64,000 bases of DNA from Pseudoalteromonas sp. 3D05 (lineage in GTDB: Bacteria; Pseudomonadota; Gammaproteobacteria; Enterobacterales; Alteromonadaceae). The notes below the pieces were generated by a model. The model worked only from the letters and a program-made list of their open reading frames with translations, was not told the origin of the DNA and did no database searches. Shown here piece by piece: positions 17,411 to 26,452 of the stretch. Position numbers and translations under genes: made by a program. The stretch lies in assembly GCF_002723455.1 (NCBI RefSeq), contig NZ_PDUS01000010.1:46755-110754 (forward strand), written 5' to 3'. Each line of letters starts with the position of its first letter. Position 1 is the first letter of the stretch.

Positions 17411-19765
17411 TTAAAAATTAGCAGTAAATGTCAGTGCTGCAGTACGTGGCGCACCAATAAAATAGGTAGAACCATTACCAGTACCACCGCTTAAGTATTG
17501 TTTGTCTGTCACATTTGTCACAGCAAAAGCAATATCTATTGATGTAAATGCGCCTGCATTTACCTCTGCGTAGTAGCCTGCGTTAAAATCAATCACTGTG
17601 TAACCATCAACCTCACTGCGTGCTCGAGTTTGCTCATCAGTCCATGCGCCGAGACGCTCACCAGTGTATTTAGCCGACACACCAAAGCGGAAATCTCCGC
17701 TGTAATAATCCGTTGAAAGCACAAACATATCACTAGGCGCATCAATAACATCATCACCCGCTCTAAAGCTTGGACCGGCATCAGCAATCAGTTCGCCATT
17801 AGCGTATGAACTTGGGTCGTCAGATGCATATTCGGAGCTATTATTAGTGTACGAGGTATAAATATTCCATTCATTGGTCAACATATAGCTTGCCGATAAT
17901 TCAAAGCCTTGTGATTCAATACCACCTACATTAATGTATGAGCCATTAGTACCAATAGTGTAATCAATACCGCTGGTATCACTGCCAGGGGCAATAAAGG
18001 TAATACGGTTTTCAAATTCAATTGAATAAGCAGTGGCTGTTAGGCTTAAGCGGTCAGCTTGATAACGTACACCAAAATCAATATTCTCAGCCGTCTCTGG
18101 TTCTATATCAGTCAGCGCCGAGCTATCACGTTCAAGCACACCGTCTTTAATCGCGGCAAAGTTTTCACTGTAACTGGCAAATAATTCAGTGCTGCTACTA
18201 AGCTGATACAGCGCACCAGCGCTGAATAATACATCTGAATCGCTATTAATTTTATCAGAGGTTATATCGTTAAAGTGGTCGTATTTTTGTAGCTCAACTA
18301 AGTATTGCTTTGCACCGAGATTTAAAGTGAAATCACCTAATGCCACTGAGTCTTGGATATACCATTTGAACGTATCTGTATCAAACGTGTTTTTATACTG
18401 CGTCCAATATGGTGTGCTATCAAAGTGATGATACACGCGAGCATCAATCACTTTGTGCCAATCACGCGATTCATCACGCTCTGATTGCTCATACCAAATA
18501 CCCGCTTCAATATCATGCATGCCAAACGTGACACTATAGTCTGCAGTTAAGCCTAAGCGGTTTTTATTATAATGAGTATGGCGATATGACATAACAGGGG
18601 TTGCTGAATCGTCATAACAAGCTGGGTTTAAACCTGGGCCTGACGCCCACGGCCAACTCAAACTCTCGGTACAGTTAGCATCAGGTGCGAGTGGGTTACC
18701 GACACTGTCTGCAAACCCGTATGACCCTGCATTCGAGCCGCCCTCTGTTGTAGGGTTCCCTTCGTCATCGACTGGAGATGTTAAATAAGGCGGGATCCAA
18801 TCACCTCGGCCCGAATTTTTATGATAATAAGGGCTAATTGTCAGTAATGATGAAGGTGAAATCGCATATTCAAACTTTAGATAACCTAAGGTGTTTTCAC
18901 GCAATGTGCCCCAACCTTCTGCAAACATTTGGTCAAAGTGCGGCGTACCTGTCCAATTCCAAGTTAGTTGGTCCCAATCGGGTGTTTGTGCGAACTGTTC
19001 AAGACTTACACTGTTGTAGTTAGTTTCGCTCACATCATCATACGATAAACGGCCAGTAACCGTTAATGCATCAAAGTTAGATACAAATTTAGCCTCGGCG
19101 TGTTGATTGTCTTTGCCGCCATTACTGCCATCACCAACCCAGCGGCTGGTGTCTGTTTGTGAATAACTTACATACGCTTGCGTGTTATCGAAAATAGTGC
19201 CCGTTTCATGTTTAATATAGTAACGCGTAGCGTCATGATCGCCATTGGTATAAGCAAAGGTGGTGCTTTTATCAAGGCTTGGGTCTTTACTGACAAAGTT
19301 AAATGTACCGCCTAAGGCTTCAAGCGATGCTGATGCGATATCAGAGGTGCCTTGACCGACTTCTACAGTTGCGAGGTTTTCGCTATCTAAATAACGGTTC
19401 GCTTTAGCACCACCGCCATAATTTGAGCCACCATTAGGTATTCCATCAATGGTCATACCTAATTGCTGTTGATTACCGTCGATGCTAAAGCCACGCATCG
19501 TAATAGTTGTTGACCAGTCATCACCACCAAAGGCATCACCTTCGTTTATGCTGATGCCGGGTAAATTATCAATCACTGATAACACACTCGATACTGAGCT
19601 TTGCTGCTCAAGCATTGCAGGTTCAATTACATTATTTGCGTAACTAGTTGGTTTTGCCACCACGGTGACTTCTTCGATTTCATTATTATTTGCATGACTG
19701 TTTGTGGAGAAAGCTAACGCAATCGCTAAGCTTAGTGCGCTTTTATTTTTAAGAATGTACATCAT
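17411..19765 (-). CDS. TonB-dependent outer-membrane receptor
   Basis: 784-residue receptor with a signal peptide (residues 1-25, ending FSTNSHA), a plug domain from about residue 32 to 160 (IEEVTVVAKPTS, NLPGISINEGDAF, ITMRGFSIDGN, LEALGGTFNFVSK), and a beta-barrel ending in the C-terminal phenylalanine of LTFTANF. The ligand is not evident from the sequence. Its position upstream of two exported phosphatases suggests uptake of a phosphorylated or phosphate-linked compound, but this is inference. Barrel segments are rich in aromatic and Asp/Asn residues, as usual. Confidence 0.9.
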   Translation of the reverse strand: MMYILKNKSALSLAIALAFSTNSHANNNEIEEVTVVAKPTSYANNVIEPAMLEQQSSVSSVLSVIDNLPGISINEGDAFGGDDWSTTITMRGFSIDGNQQQLGMTIDGIPNGGSNYGGGAKANRYLDSENLATVEVGQGTSDIASASLEALGGTFNFVSKDPSLDKSTTFAYTNGDHDATRYYIKHETGTIFDNTQAYVSYSQTDTSRWVGDGSNGGKDNQHAEAKFVSNFDALTVTGRLSYDDVSETNYNSVSLEQFAQTPDWDQLTWNWTGTPHFDQMFAEGWGTLRENTLGYLKFEYAISPSSLLTISPYYHKNSGRGDWIPPYLTSPVDDEGNPTTEGGSNAGSYGFADSVGNPLAPDANCTESLSWPWASGPGLNPACYDDSATPVMSYRHTHYNKNRLGLTADYSVTFGMHDIEAGIWYEQSERDESRDWHKVIDARVYHHFDSTPYWTQYKNTFDTDTFKWYIQDSVALGDFTLNLGAKQYLVELQKYDHFNDITSDKINSDSDVLFSAGALYQLSSSTELFASYSENFAAIKDGVLERDSSALTDIEPETAENIDFGVRYQADRLSLTATAYSIEFENRITFIAPGSDTSGIDYTIGTNGSYINVGGIESQGFELSASYMLTNEWNIYTSYTNNSSEYASDDPSSYANGELIADAGPSFRAGDDVIDAPSDMFVLSTDYYSGDFRFGVSAKYTGERLGAWTDEQTRARSEVDGYTVIDFNAGYYAEVNAGAFTSIDIAFAVTNVTDKQYLSGGTGNGSTYFIGAPRTAALTFTANF

Positions 19766-19885
19766 TGTTCCATTTGCAATTATAGTGTTGTAAACGGGAA
19801 CATTATGGTGATAATAAGTGACAGAAAAACGCGTTTTTATTTACGTAACAGTTACCAAAATATGTACTATTTATGGCATAAAAAG

Positions 19886-21913
19886 TTATTTATTCAGTTT
19901 TGACGCAAAATCATGAATCTCACTCTTTGGTAGTGCAGGTGCATAGAGCCAGCCTTGTGCTGTTTGAATACCTAAACATTTAACCCAAGCAAGCTCCTCT
20001 TCAGTTTCAATGCCTTCAGCTACAACCGAAAAACCAAGCTGTGCAAAGATCTCTGCAACTTGCTGGTAAAGCACCTTGCCAGCTGGTTGTTCACATTGCA
20101 GCAAAAACTTGCGGTCTAGTTTGACATGTTTTACAGGTAAATTAGCCAACATTGATAAACTTGAATAGCCAGTACCAAAGTCATCAAGTACCGTTTCAAT
20201 TTTATTTTCGCGCAGTTTATCAATGTGCTTAGTGACTAAAGATTGTTGCGTTAAATAGCTTGATTCAACAATTTCAATTTTAACTTGATCTGGAAAGTCA
20301 GAGAACAAATCACATATTTTATTGACCATTGATTCACTGGTTAACACATCAGGATTAACATTAATACTGATCACTGGCTCGAAACCTATATTCTGCCATT
20401 GCCGAAGATCGCGCTGTGCTTGTTCGATAACCCAGTGATCTATAATTGCTGTTTGCTTATGGGCAATTAAGGTATCTAAAAAGTAAGGCCCTGTTATCGT
20501 TCCATCTCTTTTTACTAACCGTAAAAGCGCTTCAAACCCATTCACCCGGCCTGTATTAATATCTATTTGTGGCTGGTAATAAAGCGCCAAGCGTGACTTA
20601 GAAATTGTGTTAAGCACATCGGTTAGGCGACCCATTGAGTTATTTGTTTCTCGTTGCTGTTGAATAAATCGCTGTTCTGACTTTGCAGCAAACCGTTCGC
20701 TCACATTTAGTTGGCCACTGAGTTTATAAAATGCTAGCTGATAATCATTGCGTTCACTGCTTAGCTTTAAAAATGGATAGTAAATACATGCATTACAGAT
20801 TATTAAAAAAACCTGTAATATCGGCGCAACAAGATCGGTACCCACCATACTGCCATTAACGATTGTAGGGGTCATCCAACTTATTGACACCTCTTGATAG
20901 CCTACAGCGCCAGTTGAAATTAAAAAGTAACTTACAATAAAGTTGAAACAGGGAGCAAGTATAAAAGGGATTAATAAAAGCGGATTTAGAAAAACAGGTA
21001 ACGCAAAAAGAATAATCTCACAAAAATTAAACGCCGAAAAAGGCAATGACAAACGCGCTATATTTTTCTCATGACTGGCGTTTGACATAAAAAATGCGGC
21101 AAGGATCAAACCAATAAAACAACCAGTTCCCCCTATTAATACAAATGTGTCATAAAAGGTTTTTGCTGTTAAACCAGGAAATATATCTGCATCTAAAAAT
21201 GCTTGGTTAAACATCATTGAATAAACGTTGTCACCATGTACTCCGAAAAACCAAAAGCCATGTATCATCACCATACGTTTAAATAGTTGCTCAGAAACGG
21301 AGCTTCCGCTTTCCATAGGAACTAAATAAATTAGTAATGTTTGCATTATCTGTTCAATGATCGGCACAATTATAAACAGAGCAAAAAATGCGACTGTAAA
21401 AGGCAGGATCAGCATTAACTTTTCTTTTAAAAAATCGCTAATAAAGCTTGAATCAAAATATTTTTGTGGCAACACCCGATAAGATAACATTAACAAGTAA
21501 CTCGTTAACGAAGGGATCAGTATAGCGTACGCTGATGCACCAGTAGCATCAACATAGACGCCCCCAGCGCTAAAAACGAGAAAGTCGCTATGGATGATAA
21601 ACGAGATTATTGCCAACATGCTGCCAACCACAGCACTCTGCCCTAAATTTTTAGATAAATGATAACCAACAGATAACACCACCATCACCGGAAACAACAA
21701 TAAAATTGCACGGGAGCTCTTTTGGACTATGCCATAAGTTGAATCTGCTGATGATAAAAAAGAAAAATTAAGGGCAACATTAAGTGCGAGAATAGCCAAA
21801 GCAGAGCAAACAAAATAAGGTAATAAAGCGATAAAAGATTCACGTAGCGATAGTACAAATCGCGAATGCGCAAAGCGTGAAAAACCATTATTTATGTACT
21901 TAATAGCCGCCAA
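19886..21913 (-). CDS. EAL-domain c-di-GMP phosphodiesterase fused to a PTS EIIC-like membrane domain
   Basis: 675 residues in two parts. Residues about 1-390 form roughly ten hydrophobic segments resembling the lactose/cellobiose-type PTS EIIC domain, including WFFGVHGDNVYSMMF near 220. Residues about 430-670 form an EAL domain with the expected catalytic residues: FEALLR, SINVNPD, IEIVES, LDDFGTGYSSL, KLDRKFL, AEGIETEEE and a final QGWLYAP. The enzyme should therefore hydrolyse c-di-GMP, possibly under control of a sugar-like ligand sensed by the membrane part. No EIIA or EIIB is nearby, so transport is not implied. Confidence 0.88.
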   Translation of the reverse strand: MAAIKYINNGFSRFAHSRFVLSLRESFIALLPYFVCSALAILALNVALNFSFLSSADSTYGIVQKSSRAILLLFPVMVVLSVGYHLSKNLGQSAVVGSMLAIISFIIHSDFLVFSAGGVYVDATGASAYAILIPSLTSYLLMLSYRVLPQKYFDSSFISDFLKEKLMLILPFTVAFFALFIIVPIIEQIMQTLLIYLVPMESGSSVSEQLFKRMVMIHGFWFFGVHGDNVYSMMFNQAFLDADIFPGLTAKTFYDTFVLIGGTGCFIGLILAAFFMSNASHEKNIARLSLPFSAFNFCEIILFALPVFLNPLLLIPFILAPCFNFIVSYFLISTGAVGYQEVSISWMTPTIVNGSMVGTDLVAPILQVFLIICNACIYYPFLKLSSERNDYQLAFYKLSGQLNVSERFAAKSEQRFIQQQRETNNSMGRLTDVLNTISKSRLALYYQPQIDINTGRVNGFEALLRLVKRDGTITGPYFLDTLIAHKQTAIIDHWVIEQAQRDLRQWQNIGFEPVISINVNPDVLTSESMVNKICDLFSDFPDQVKIEIVESSYLTQQSLVTKHIDKLRENKIETVLDDFGTGYSSLSMLANLPVKHVKLDRKFLLQCEQPAGKVLYQQVAEIFAQLGFSVVAEGIETEEELAWVKCLGIQTAQGWLYAPALPKSEIHDFASKLNK

Positions 21914-22016
21914 CTTTTAGTCTCGTAGAGATGTTTTTTTAGATTATAAGTTAATTAGCTATAAAAAGTTAGTTAATAGCTTGGCAGTAAAGAAAAATCC
22001 CCTTTTAGTATCAATC

Positions 22017-22042
22017 AAGTGCAGTATTTTTGTACTGCACTT
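22017..22042. terminator. Hairpin downstream of old yellow enzyme gene
   Basis: AAGTGCAGTA at 22017-22026 pairs with TACTGCACTT at 22033-22042 around a six-base loop, 20 bases past the oxidoreductase stop. The stem is strong, but no long T-run follows on the leftward strand, so terminator activity is only probable. Confidence 0.45.
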
Positions 22043-22061
22043 AATAATTTATTCCCGTTAT

Positions 22062-23108
22062 TTATACTAACTCACTCAGCATTGACTCATCATAAGCCAC
22101 TAACTCTTCATCATTAGTCACTTTACTGATGTAATCTGGGTTCGCAATAAATGGGCGTCCGATTGCAATTAAGTCAAATTTATTGTCGCTAATTGCTTGT
22201 TTTGCTGTATCAAAACTGTAACTTCCAACACCAACAAGATTGCCAGTATAATGAGCTCTTAAGTATTCTGATGTAGTTTGGTTATCTAAGCTTGCAAAGC
22301 GCATGCTGTCGTCAAAAATACCGCCATGAACGTACGCTAATTCACGCTCATTAAGTGCCGCCAATAAAAAGTCGAATACCGCTTTGTCACGGCTATCCTC
22401 TTCCATATTAAAATAAGCTCCAGGCGATAATCTAAGCGCTGTTTTGTCTGCACCTACAGTGGAAATAACAGCATCTACTACATCAAGCGCAAAGCGCGAC
22501 ATATTTTCTGGCGTTTGACCGTACTCATCCTCACGTGTATTTGCTGCATAATGTAAAAATTGATCTATTAAATAGCCATTTGCCCCATGGATTTCCACAC
22601 CATCAAAGCCTGCTTCAAGTGCGTTTTCTGCTGCTTTTGCATAATCGGCCACCAATTGCTTGATCTCATCAATTGTGGCGGCTTTAGGCGTTTGATAGGT
22701 TAACTCACGCATTCTTGGCACTGAGCCTTCAACACCAATAGCGGAAGGTGCCAATACGTCACCACCGTCAAAAAAGTAAGGATGCGCCACACGACCAACA
22801 TGCCAAAGCTGAGCAAACATTTTACCGCCCTTCTCATGGACTGCATCCGTAACCTTTTTCCAGCCTTGTATTTGCTCACTGGTAAATAACCCCGGTGTAT
22901 TTGGGTAACCTTGTGCATCAGGGCGAATAATTGTCGCTTCGCTAATAATTAGCCCGGCATCTGCGCGACGCGCATAATAATCGACCATGGCCTTTGTTGG
23001 CACTAAATTGTCATCGCTCATACAACGAGTCAATGGCGCCATCATCACGCGGTTTTGTAGTTCGATACTGTTATTTAACCTGTAAGGTTTTAGTAAATCG
23101 GTAGTCAT
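22062..23108 (-). CDS. Old yellow enzyme / NemA-type alkene reductase
   Basis: FMN-dependent NADPH oxidoreductase of the old yellow enzyme family, 348 residues and full length. RVMMAPLTRCMSDDN (about 20-34) is the N-terminal FMN-binding strand, AQLWHVGRVAHP (about 99-110) is typical, and FDGVEIHGANGYLIDQFL (about 169-186) carries the substrate-binding His and Asn. IAIGRPFIANPD near 316 binds the phosphate of FMN. It reduces activated alkenes, nitro compounds or electrophilic aldehydes. It is transcribed away from a TetR regulator, as with nemRA, and palindromes sit just upstream of its start. Confidence 0.93.
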   Translation of the reverse strand: MTTDLLKPYRLNNSIELQNRVMMAPLTRCMSDDNLVPTKAMVDYYARRADAGLIISEATIIRPDAQGYPNTPGLFTSEQIQGWKKVTDAVHEKGGKMFAQLWHVGRVAHPYFFDGGDVLAPSAIGVEGSVPRMRELTYQTPKAATIDEIKQLVADYAKAAENALEAGFDGVEIHGANGYLIDQFLHYAANTREDEYGQTPENMSRFALDVVDAVISTVGADKTALRLSPGAYFNMEEDSRDKAVFDFLLAALNERELAYVHGGIFDDSMRFASLDNQTTSEYLRAHYTGNLVGVGSYSFDTAKQAISDNKFDLIAIGRPFIANPDYISKVTNDEELVAYDESMLSELV

Positions 23109-23120
23109 TCTTACGATCCT

Positions 23121-23144
23121 TATCTTGAGTGTACATTCAAGATA
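23121..23144. promoter_or_regulatory. Palindromic operator upstream of alkene reductase
   Basis: TATCTTGA at 23121-23128 and TCAAGATA at 23137-23144 are perfect inverted copies around a TGTACA core, giving a 24-base palindrome with one mismatched pair. It begins 13 bases upstream of the reductase start codon and shares the TTGA/TCAA half-sites with the second palindrome, as expected for the dimeric TetR repressor encoded next door. Confidence 0.7.
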
Positions 23145-23157
23145 AGGTCGTTAAAGC

Positions 23158-23184
23158 AATTATTCAAGTCTATTTTGAATAATT
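23158..23184. promoter_or_regulatory. Second palindromic operator in divergent promoter region
   Basis: AATTATTCAA at 23158-23167 pairs with TTGAATAATT at 23175-23184 around seven bases. It is followed by a further half-site, TGTTCAAGATTAAG. With the palindrome at 23121-23144 it places two repressor sites in the 138-base gap between the divergent reductase and TetR genes, consistent with control of both promoters. Confidence 0.6.
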
Positions 23185-23246
23185 GTTCAAGATTAAGTAA
23201 ACTGATACCACTTACTAAGTAAACATATCAATAGTAGCGAGAATCT

Positions 23247-23828
23247 ATGCGGGTAGCCGAGTTTGACCGTGAGTTTGTTTTAAGACAAGCCATGCTTGCA
23301 TTTACACAATGCGGGTATGCAAAAACAAGCATGCAAAAGTTAACCCAAGTAACTGGGCTGCACCCAGGTTCTTTGTATGCGGCTTTCAAAAATAAAAAAG
23401 GCGTGTTCTTAGCAGCTATAGAACAATATCAAACCGATAAAAATCAGCAATTCAATGCTTTATTTTGTGCAGACACGCTCGTTTTACCAAGCTTGCGCGC
23501 GTACTTAGAACTAGTCGTAGCAGAGTGTTTAGGAGGTGATAGCATGAAAGTGTGTTTACTCACAAAAAGTATATCAGAGGTTGAAGGACAAGACACTCAA
23601 ATAAGCAAGGTGTTAAGCGACAATTTAAATGCCTATGAACAAGCCCTTGCTTTTCAATTTAACCGCGCAATAGAGCAGCAAGAAATACACTCGGAGCGCT
23701 CAGCTTCGCAACTTGCTCGCTTTTTTGCAATGAGTCTATACGGGCTTAGAACATACGCATTAACAAATAATAATCCCAAAGACATTAACCAGCTAGCCGA
23801 TGATTTATTCAACGCTATTAGCAATTAA
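23247..23828 (+). CDS. TetR/AcrR-family repressor (NemR-like)
   Basis: 193 residues. The N-terminal helix-turn-helix (about residues 9-50) reads LRQAMLAFTQCGYAKTSMQK followed by LTQVTGLHPGSLYAAFKNKKG, a standard TetR DNA-binding domain; the C-terminal ligand domain contains several cysteines (for example near 83, 92 and 99) that could sense electrophiles, as NemR does. It is divergent from the alkene reductase and probably represses it and itself through the palindromes in between. Ligand is inferred, not shown. Confidence 0.88.
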   Translation: MRVAEFDREFVLRQAMLAFTQCGYAKTSMQKLTQVTGLHPGSLYAAFKNKKGVFLAAIEQYQTDKNQQFNALFCADTLVLPSLRAYLELVVAECLGGDSMKVCLLTKSISEVEGQDTQISKVLSDNLNAYEQALAFQFNRAIEQQEIHSERSASQLARFFAMSLYGLRTYALTNNNPKDINQLADDLFNAISN

Positions 23829-23922
23829 TTTTTAAGCAATCGACAGGCTGTCATATTATTCAATATACTAGGGTCAACAGACCCTAGTTAACAAGACAGC
23901 CAAAAAATAAGTGAGCCTTTAT

Positions 23923-24318
23923 ATGAATAACGCAACAGCGAGCGCAACTGAAAAGTTCGAATCTATCTTAGGTTTAGGAGCAAAAAAAAGACTGGCATTT
24001 ATGTTTGAAACCGTTCAAGAGCTTAAACAAATATGGATATTAAACGACGATGACGGTTGCGTGATGCTTGCTAATGAGGATGACGACTGCGTTCCTGTTT
24101 GGCCAGAACGTATTTTCGCAGAAGCCTGGGCAACCGGCGAGTGGGAAAACTGCACCGCGAAAGCAATTTCTTTAAAAGACTGGCAAAGCAGATGGACACC
24201 AGGGCTTGAACAAGACGACCTACTCGTTGCCGTATTCCCTACTGAAGAAGATGACGGCACTATCTTGTTTCCTGATGAATTTGATGCACAATTAAGAGCG
24301 AAAAAGAAACGCTTTTAA
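23923..24318 (+). CDS. DUF2750 domain protein
   Basis: 131 residues, acidic and cytoplasmic, with the DUF2750 pattern: a short helical N-terminus (RLAFMFETVQELKQIW), then GCVMLANEDDDCVPVWPE, FAEAW followed by a conserved WQSRWTPGLEQDD, and a final LFPDEFD. The function of the family is unknown. A GTG four codons upstream is in frame, but ATG 23923 fits the family start. It is followed by a strong terminator shared with the convergent tRNA-Ser. Confidence 0.82.
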   Translation: MNNATASATEKFESILGLGAKKRLAFMFETVQELKQIWILNDDDGCVMLANEDDDCVPVWPERIFAEAWATGEWENCTAKAISLKDWQSRWTPGLEQDDLLVAVFPTEEDDGTILFPDEFDAQLRAKKKRF

Positions 24319-24337
24319 TTTTCCTAATGTAAAAAGC

Positions 24338-24365
24338 AAAAAAGCGACCTTAGGTCGCTTTTTTT
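24338..24365. terminator. Bidirectional terminator
   Basis: A GC stem, AAGCGACC with GGTCGCTT, around TTA, is bordered by an A-run on the left and a T-run on the right. It can stop transcription of the DUF2750 gene from the left and of tRNA-Ser from the right. Confidence 0.85.
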
Positions 24366-24373
24366 AAATCAAA

Positions 24374-24463
24374 TGGCGGTGAGGGAGGGATTCGAACCCT
24401 CGTTAGGGATTAACCTAAACACACTTTCCAGGCGTGCGCCTTCAGCCACTCAGCCACCTCACC
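24374..24463 (-). tRNA. tRNA-Ser (anticodon GGA)
   Basis: On the leftward strand the 90-base sequence begins GGTGAGGTGGCTGAGTGG and ends CCTCACCGCCA with encoded CCA. The anticodon loop CTGGAAA gives GGA, and a long variable arm typical of serine tRNAs follows. The acceptor stem GGTGAGG/CCTCACC pairs fully. Confidence 0.96.
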
Positions 24464-24563
24464 ACATGCGTTATTCTGTAACGCGTTGCAATAGTATGAA
24501 ATAGCGCACACTCGTGCAAGGTGTTTTTCAGCATTGCATTTCAATTGCTTAGTATATAAACAA

Positions 24564-24597
24564 AAAAGGCCGTTAATCTTTAAATTAACGGCCTTTT
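24564..24597. terminator. Terminator downstream of nadA
   Basis: AAAAGGCCGTTAAT at 24564-24577 pairs with ATTAACGGCCTTTT at 24584-24597. With A/T runs at both sides, the structure ends nadA transcription 19 bases after its stop codon. Confidence 0.85.
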
Positions 24598-24615
24598 GCA
24601 ATAACGCTTACGATA

Positions 24616-25656
24616 TTAACGCTTTAATGACGCTGAAAAATCAAGCATACGGTTAAGCGACTTGAGTGCGCCTTCACGAAGGTCCATATCAACGAACACT
24701 TCTTTACCGTTTACATCTATTAAAGCTTCCTCAATGGCTTTGAGGCCGTTCATTGCCATCCACGGACAATGTGCACAGCTTTTACAGGTTGCGCCTTCGC
24801 CAGCCGTTGGTGCTGCAACAAATTCTTTATCAGGGCATAGCTGCTGCATTTTATAAAAAATGCCGCGATCAGTGGCCACAATAAACTTTTGGTTATCCAT
24901 TGTTTGAGCCGCTTTGATCAGCTGACTTGTAGAGCCTACCGCGTCAGCTAAAGCAACAATTTCAGCAGGAGACTCAGGGTGAACCAATACGCCAGCATCA
25001 GGATACAACGCTTTCATATCTTTTAGTGCTTTTGTTTTAAACTCATCATGTACGATACACGCGCCATCCCACATGATCATGTCTGCGCCTGTATTCTTTT
25101 GAATATAAGCACCAAGATGCTTATCAGGGCCCCAGATAATTTTTTCACCCATTTCATCTAGGTGTTCAACTATTTCTAGCGCGCACGATGAAGTAACAAT
25201 CCAATCAGCACGAGCTTTAACTGCTGTAGAAGTATTGGCATATACAACCACTTTACGATCAGGGTGCTGATCACAAAACGCTGAGAATTCATCAATTGGG
25301 CAGCCAATATCAAGCGAACAGGTTGCTTCAAGCGTTGGCATTACCACGGTTTTATTGGGCGTTAAAATTTTAGCCGTTTCACCCATAAAACGTACACCAG
25401 CAACGATGATCATATCTGCATCATGTTTTGCGCCAAAGCGCGCCATTTCTAAAGAATCAGCAACACAGCCACCCGTTTCTTCTGCAAGAGCCTGAATTTC
25501 TGGATCTGTATAATAATGGGCTACAAGTACCGCATTTTTATCTATCAATAACTGTTTTATTCGTGCCTTATATTGCGCTTGCTCATCGTTGTTTAACGGA
25601 GCTGGCTTAGGAGGAAAGATATATCCTTCAGGCATTATAGTTTGAGCTAGACTCAT
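24616..25656 (-). CDS. nadA: Quinolinate synthase NadA
   Basis: NadA condenses iminoaspartate with dihydroxyacetone phosphate to quinolinate in NAD synthesis and carries an oxygen-sensitive 4Fe-4S cluster. The protein is 346 residues, full length. [18 protein letters not shown] near 45-62 is the substrate motif, and the cluster cysteines are in [11 protein letters not shown] (near 113), [18 protein letters not shown] (near 200) and [13 protein letters not shown] (near 290-302). It lies beyond the tRNA-Lys genes that follow cpoB, the same order as in E. coli. Confidence 0.97.
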   Translation of the reverse strand: MSLAQTIMPEGYIFPPKPAPLNNDEQAQYKARIKQLLIDKNAVLVAHYYTDPEIQALAEETGGCVADSLEMARFGAKHDADMIIVAGVRFMGETAKILTPNKTVVMPTLEATCSLDIGCPIDEFSAFCDQHPDRKVVVYANTSTAVKARADWIVTSSCALEIVEHLDEMGEKIIWGPDKHLGAYIQKNTGADMIMWDGACIVHDEFKTKALKDMKALYPDAGVLVHPESPAEIVALADAVGSTSQLIKAAQTMDNQKFIVATDRGIFYKMQQLCPDKEFVAAPTAGEGATCKSCAHCPWMAMNGLKAIEEALIDVNGKEVFVDMDLREGALKSLNRMLDFSASLKR

Positions 25657-25777
25657 TTCTCGACCACTTAAGTTTACAGTGCAATTATGGGGCGAATTAT
25701 ACGAGAATCTAGTGCTAAATAACAGTAGGGTTAAAGAGTCTGTGAGAATTAAATATAAGGAGAGATGATATCAAGAA

Positions 25778-25853
25778 TGGTGGGTCATGATGGACTTGAA
25801 CCATCGACCAATGGATTAAAAGTCCACTGCTCTACCAACTGAGCTAATGACCC
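25778..25853 (-). tRNA. tRNA-Lys (anticodon TTT), copy 1
   Basis: 76 bases on the leftward strand, GGGTCATTAGCTCAGTTGGT at the 5' end and ATGACCCACCA at the 3' end, with encoded CCA. The anticodon loop CTTTTAA gives TTT. It is identical to the two other copies at 25922 and 26086. Confidence 0.97.
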
Positions 25854-25921
25854 GCTCTTGATCTACTTTGAAGTAGGCACTGCGTAAATCCGCCGATTGA
25901 ACCATTCAATATTAAAAAGAA

Positions 25922-25997
25922 TGGTGGGTCATGATGGACTTGAACCATCGACCAATGGATTAAAAGTCCACTGCTCTACCAACTGAGCTAATGACCC
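25922..25997 (-). tRNA. tRNA-Lys (anticodon TTT), copy 2
   Basis: Identical in sequence to the copies at 25778 and 26086. The spacers between copies share a CGTAAATCCGCCGAT segment, which indicates that tRNA plus spacer was duplicated as a unit. Confidence 0.97.
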
Positions 25998-26085
25998 GCT
26001 CTAATGCTACAAGTTAATGTAACTAAACACTAATACGTAAATCCGCCGATAAAAGACCACTCTATTCTTACATGATAAGAATAGA

Positions 26086-26161
26086 TGGTGGGTCATGATG
26101 GACTTGAACCATCGACCAATGGATTAAAAGTCCACTGCTCTACCAACTGAGCTAATGACCC
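26086..26161 (-). tRNA. tRNA-Lys (anticodon TTT), copy 3
   Basis: Third identical tRNA-Lys gene, first in the direction of transcription among the intact copies. All three probably form one precursor transcript downstream of cpoB. Confidence 0.97.
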
Positions 26162-26229
26162 GCTCTGTGTCTAATTGCCACTAATTCATCCTGAAGCTTG
26201 GGCCCGGCTCGTCGTCCTGACTCGCATTC

Positions 26230-26261
26230 ATAAGACTGCGAAACTTCGTTTCGGTTCTTAT
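26230..26261. other. Hairpin joined to a tRNA-Lys stub
   Basis: ATAAGA at 26230-26235 pairs with TCTTAT at 26256-26261, and CGAAAC at 26239-26244 with GTTTCG at 26248-26253, giving a stem with a small internal loop. It lies directly against a truncated tRNA-Lys and may be part of a small inserted repeat that replaced the rest of a fourth tRNA gene. Confidence 0.45.
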
Positions 26262-26265
26262 TCAC

Positions 26266-26284
26266 CCAACTGAGCTAATGACCC
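26266..26284 (-). pseudogene. tRNA-Lys remnant (5' end only)
   Basis: The 19 bases GGGTCATTAGCTCAGTTGG on the leftward strand equal the 5' end of the three intact tRNA-Lys genes, and the upstream flank AGAGC is also shared. The remaining three quarters of the gene is missing and replaced by unrelated, hairpin-forming sequence, so this is a dead fourth copy. Confidence 0.75.
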
Positions 26285-26452
26285 GCTCTTTTTTCCGCAA
26301 TTTGAGTGGTTGAACCATTCCTCTGCTGCGGGCGCTTATAATACTTATTTAAAAAATGAGTGCAACAGAAAATGTCTCTTTTTTTAAGTTTTTATGTCTA
26401 GTTGACCAATTTTAGACCGCTTATGACAAAAAGCAGTCTAATCAAGCTCATT

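Noticed and set aside
19808-19824. CTGTCACTTATTATCAC on the leftward strand, a possible PhoB box ahead of the TonB receptor
   Set aside because: Only one half-site is good, the second is weak and the spacing is one base short, so a Pho regulon link cannot be claimed.
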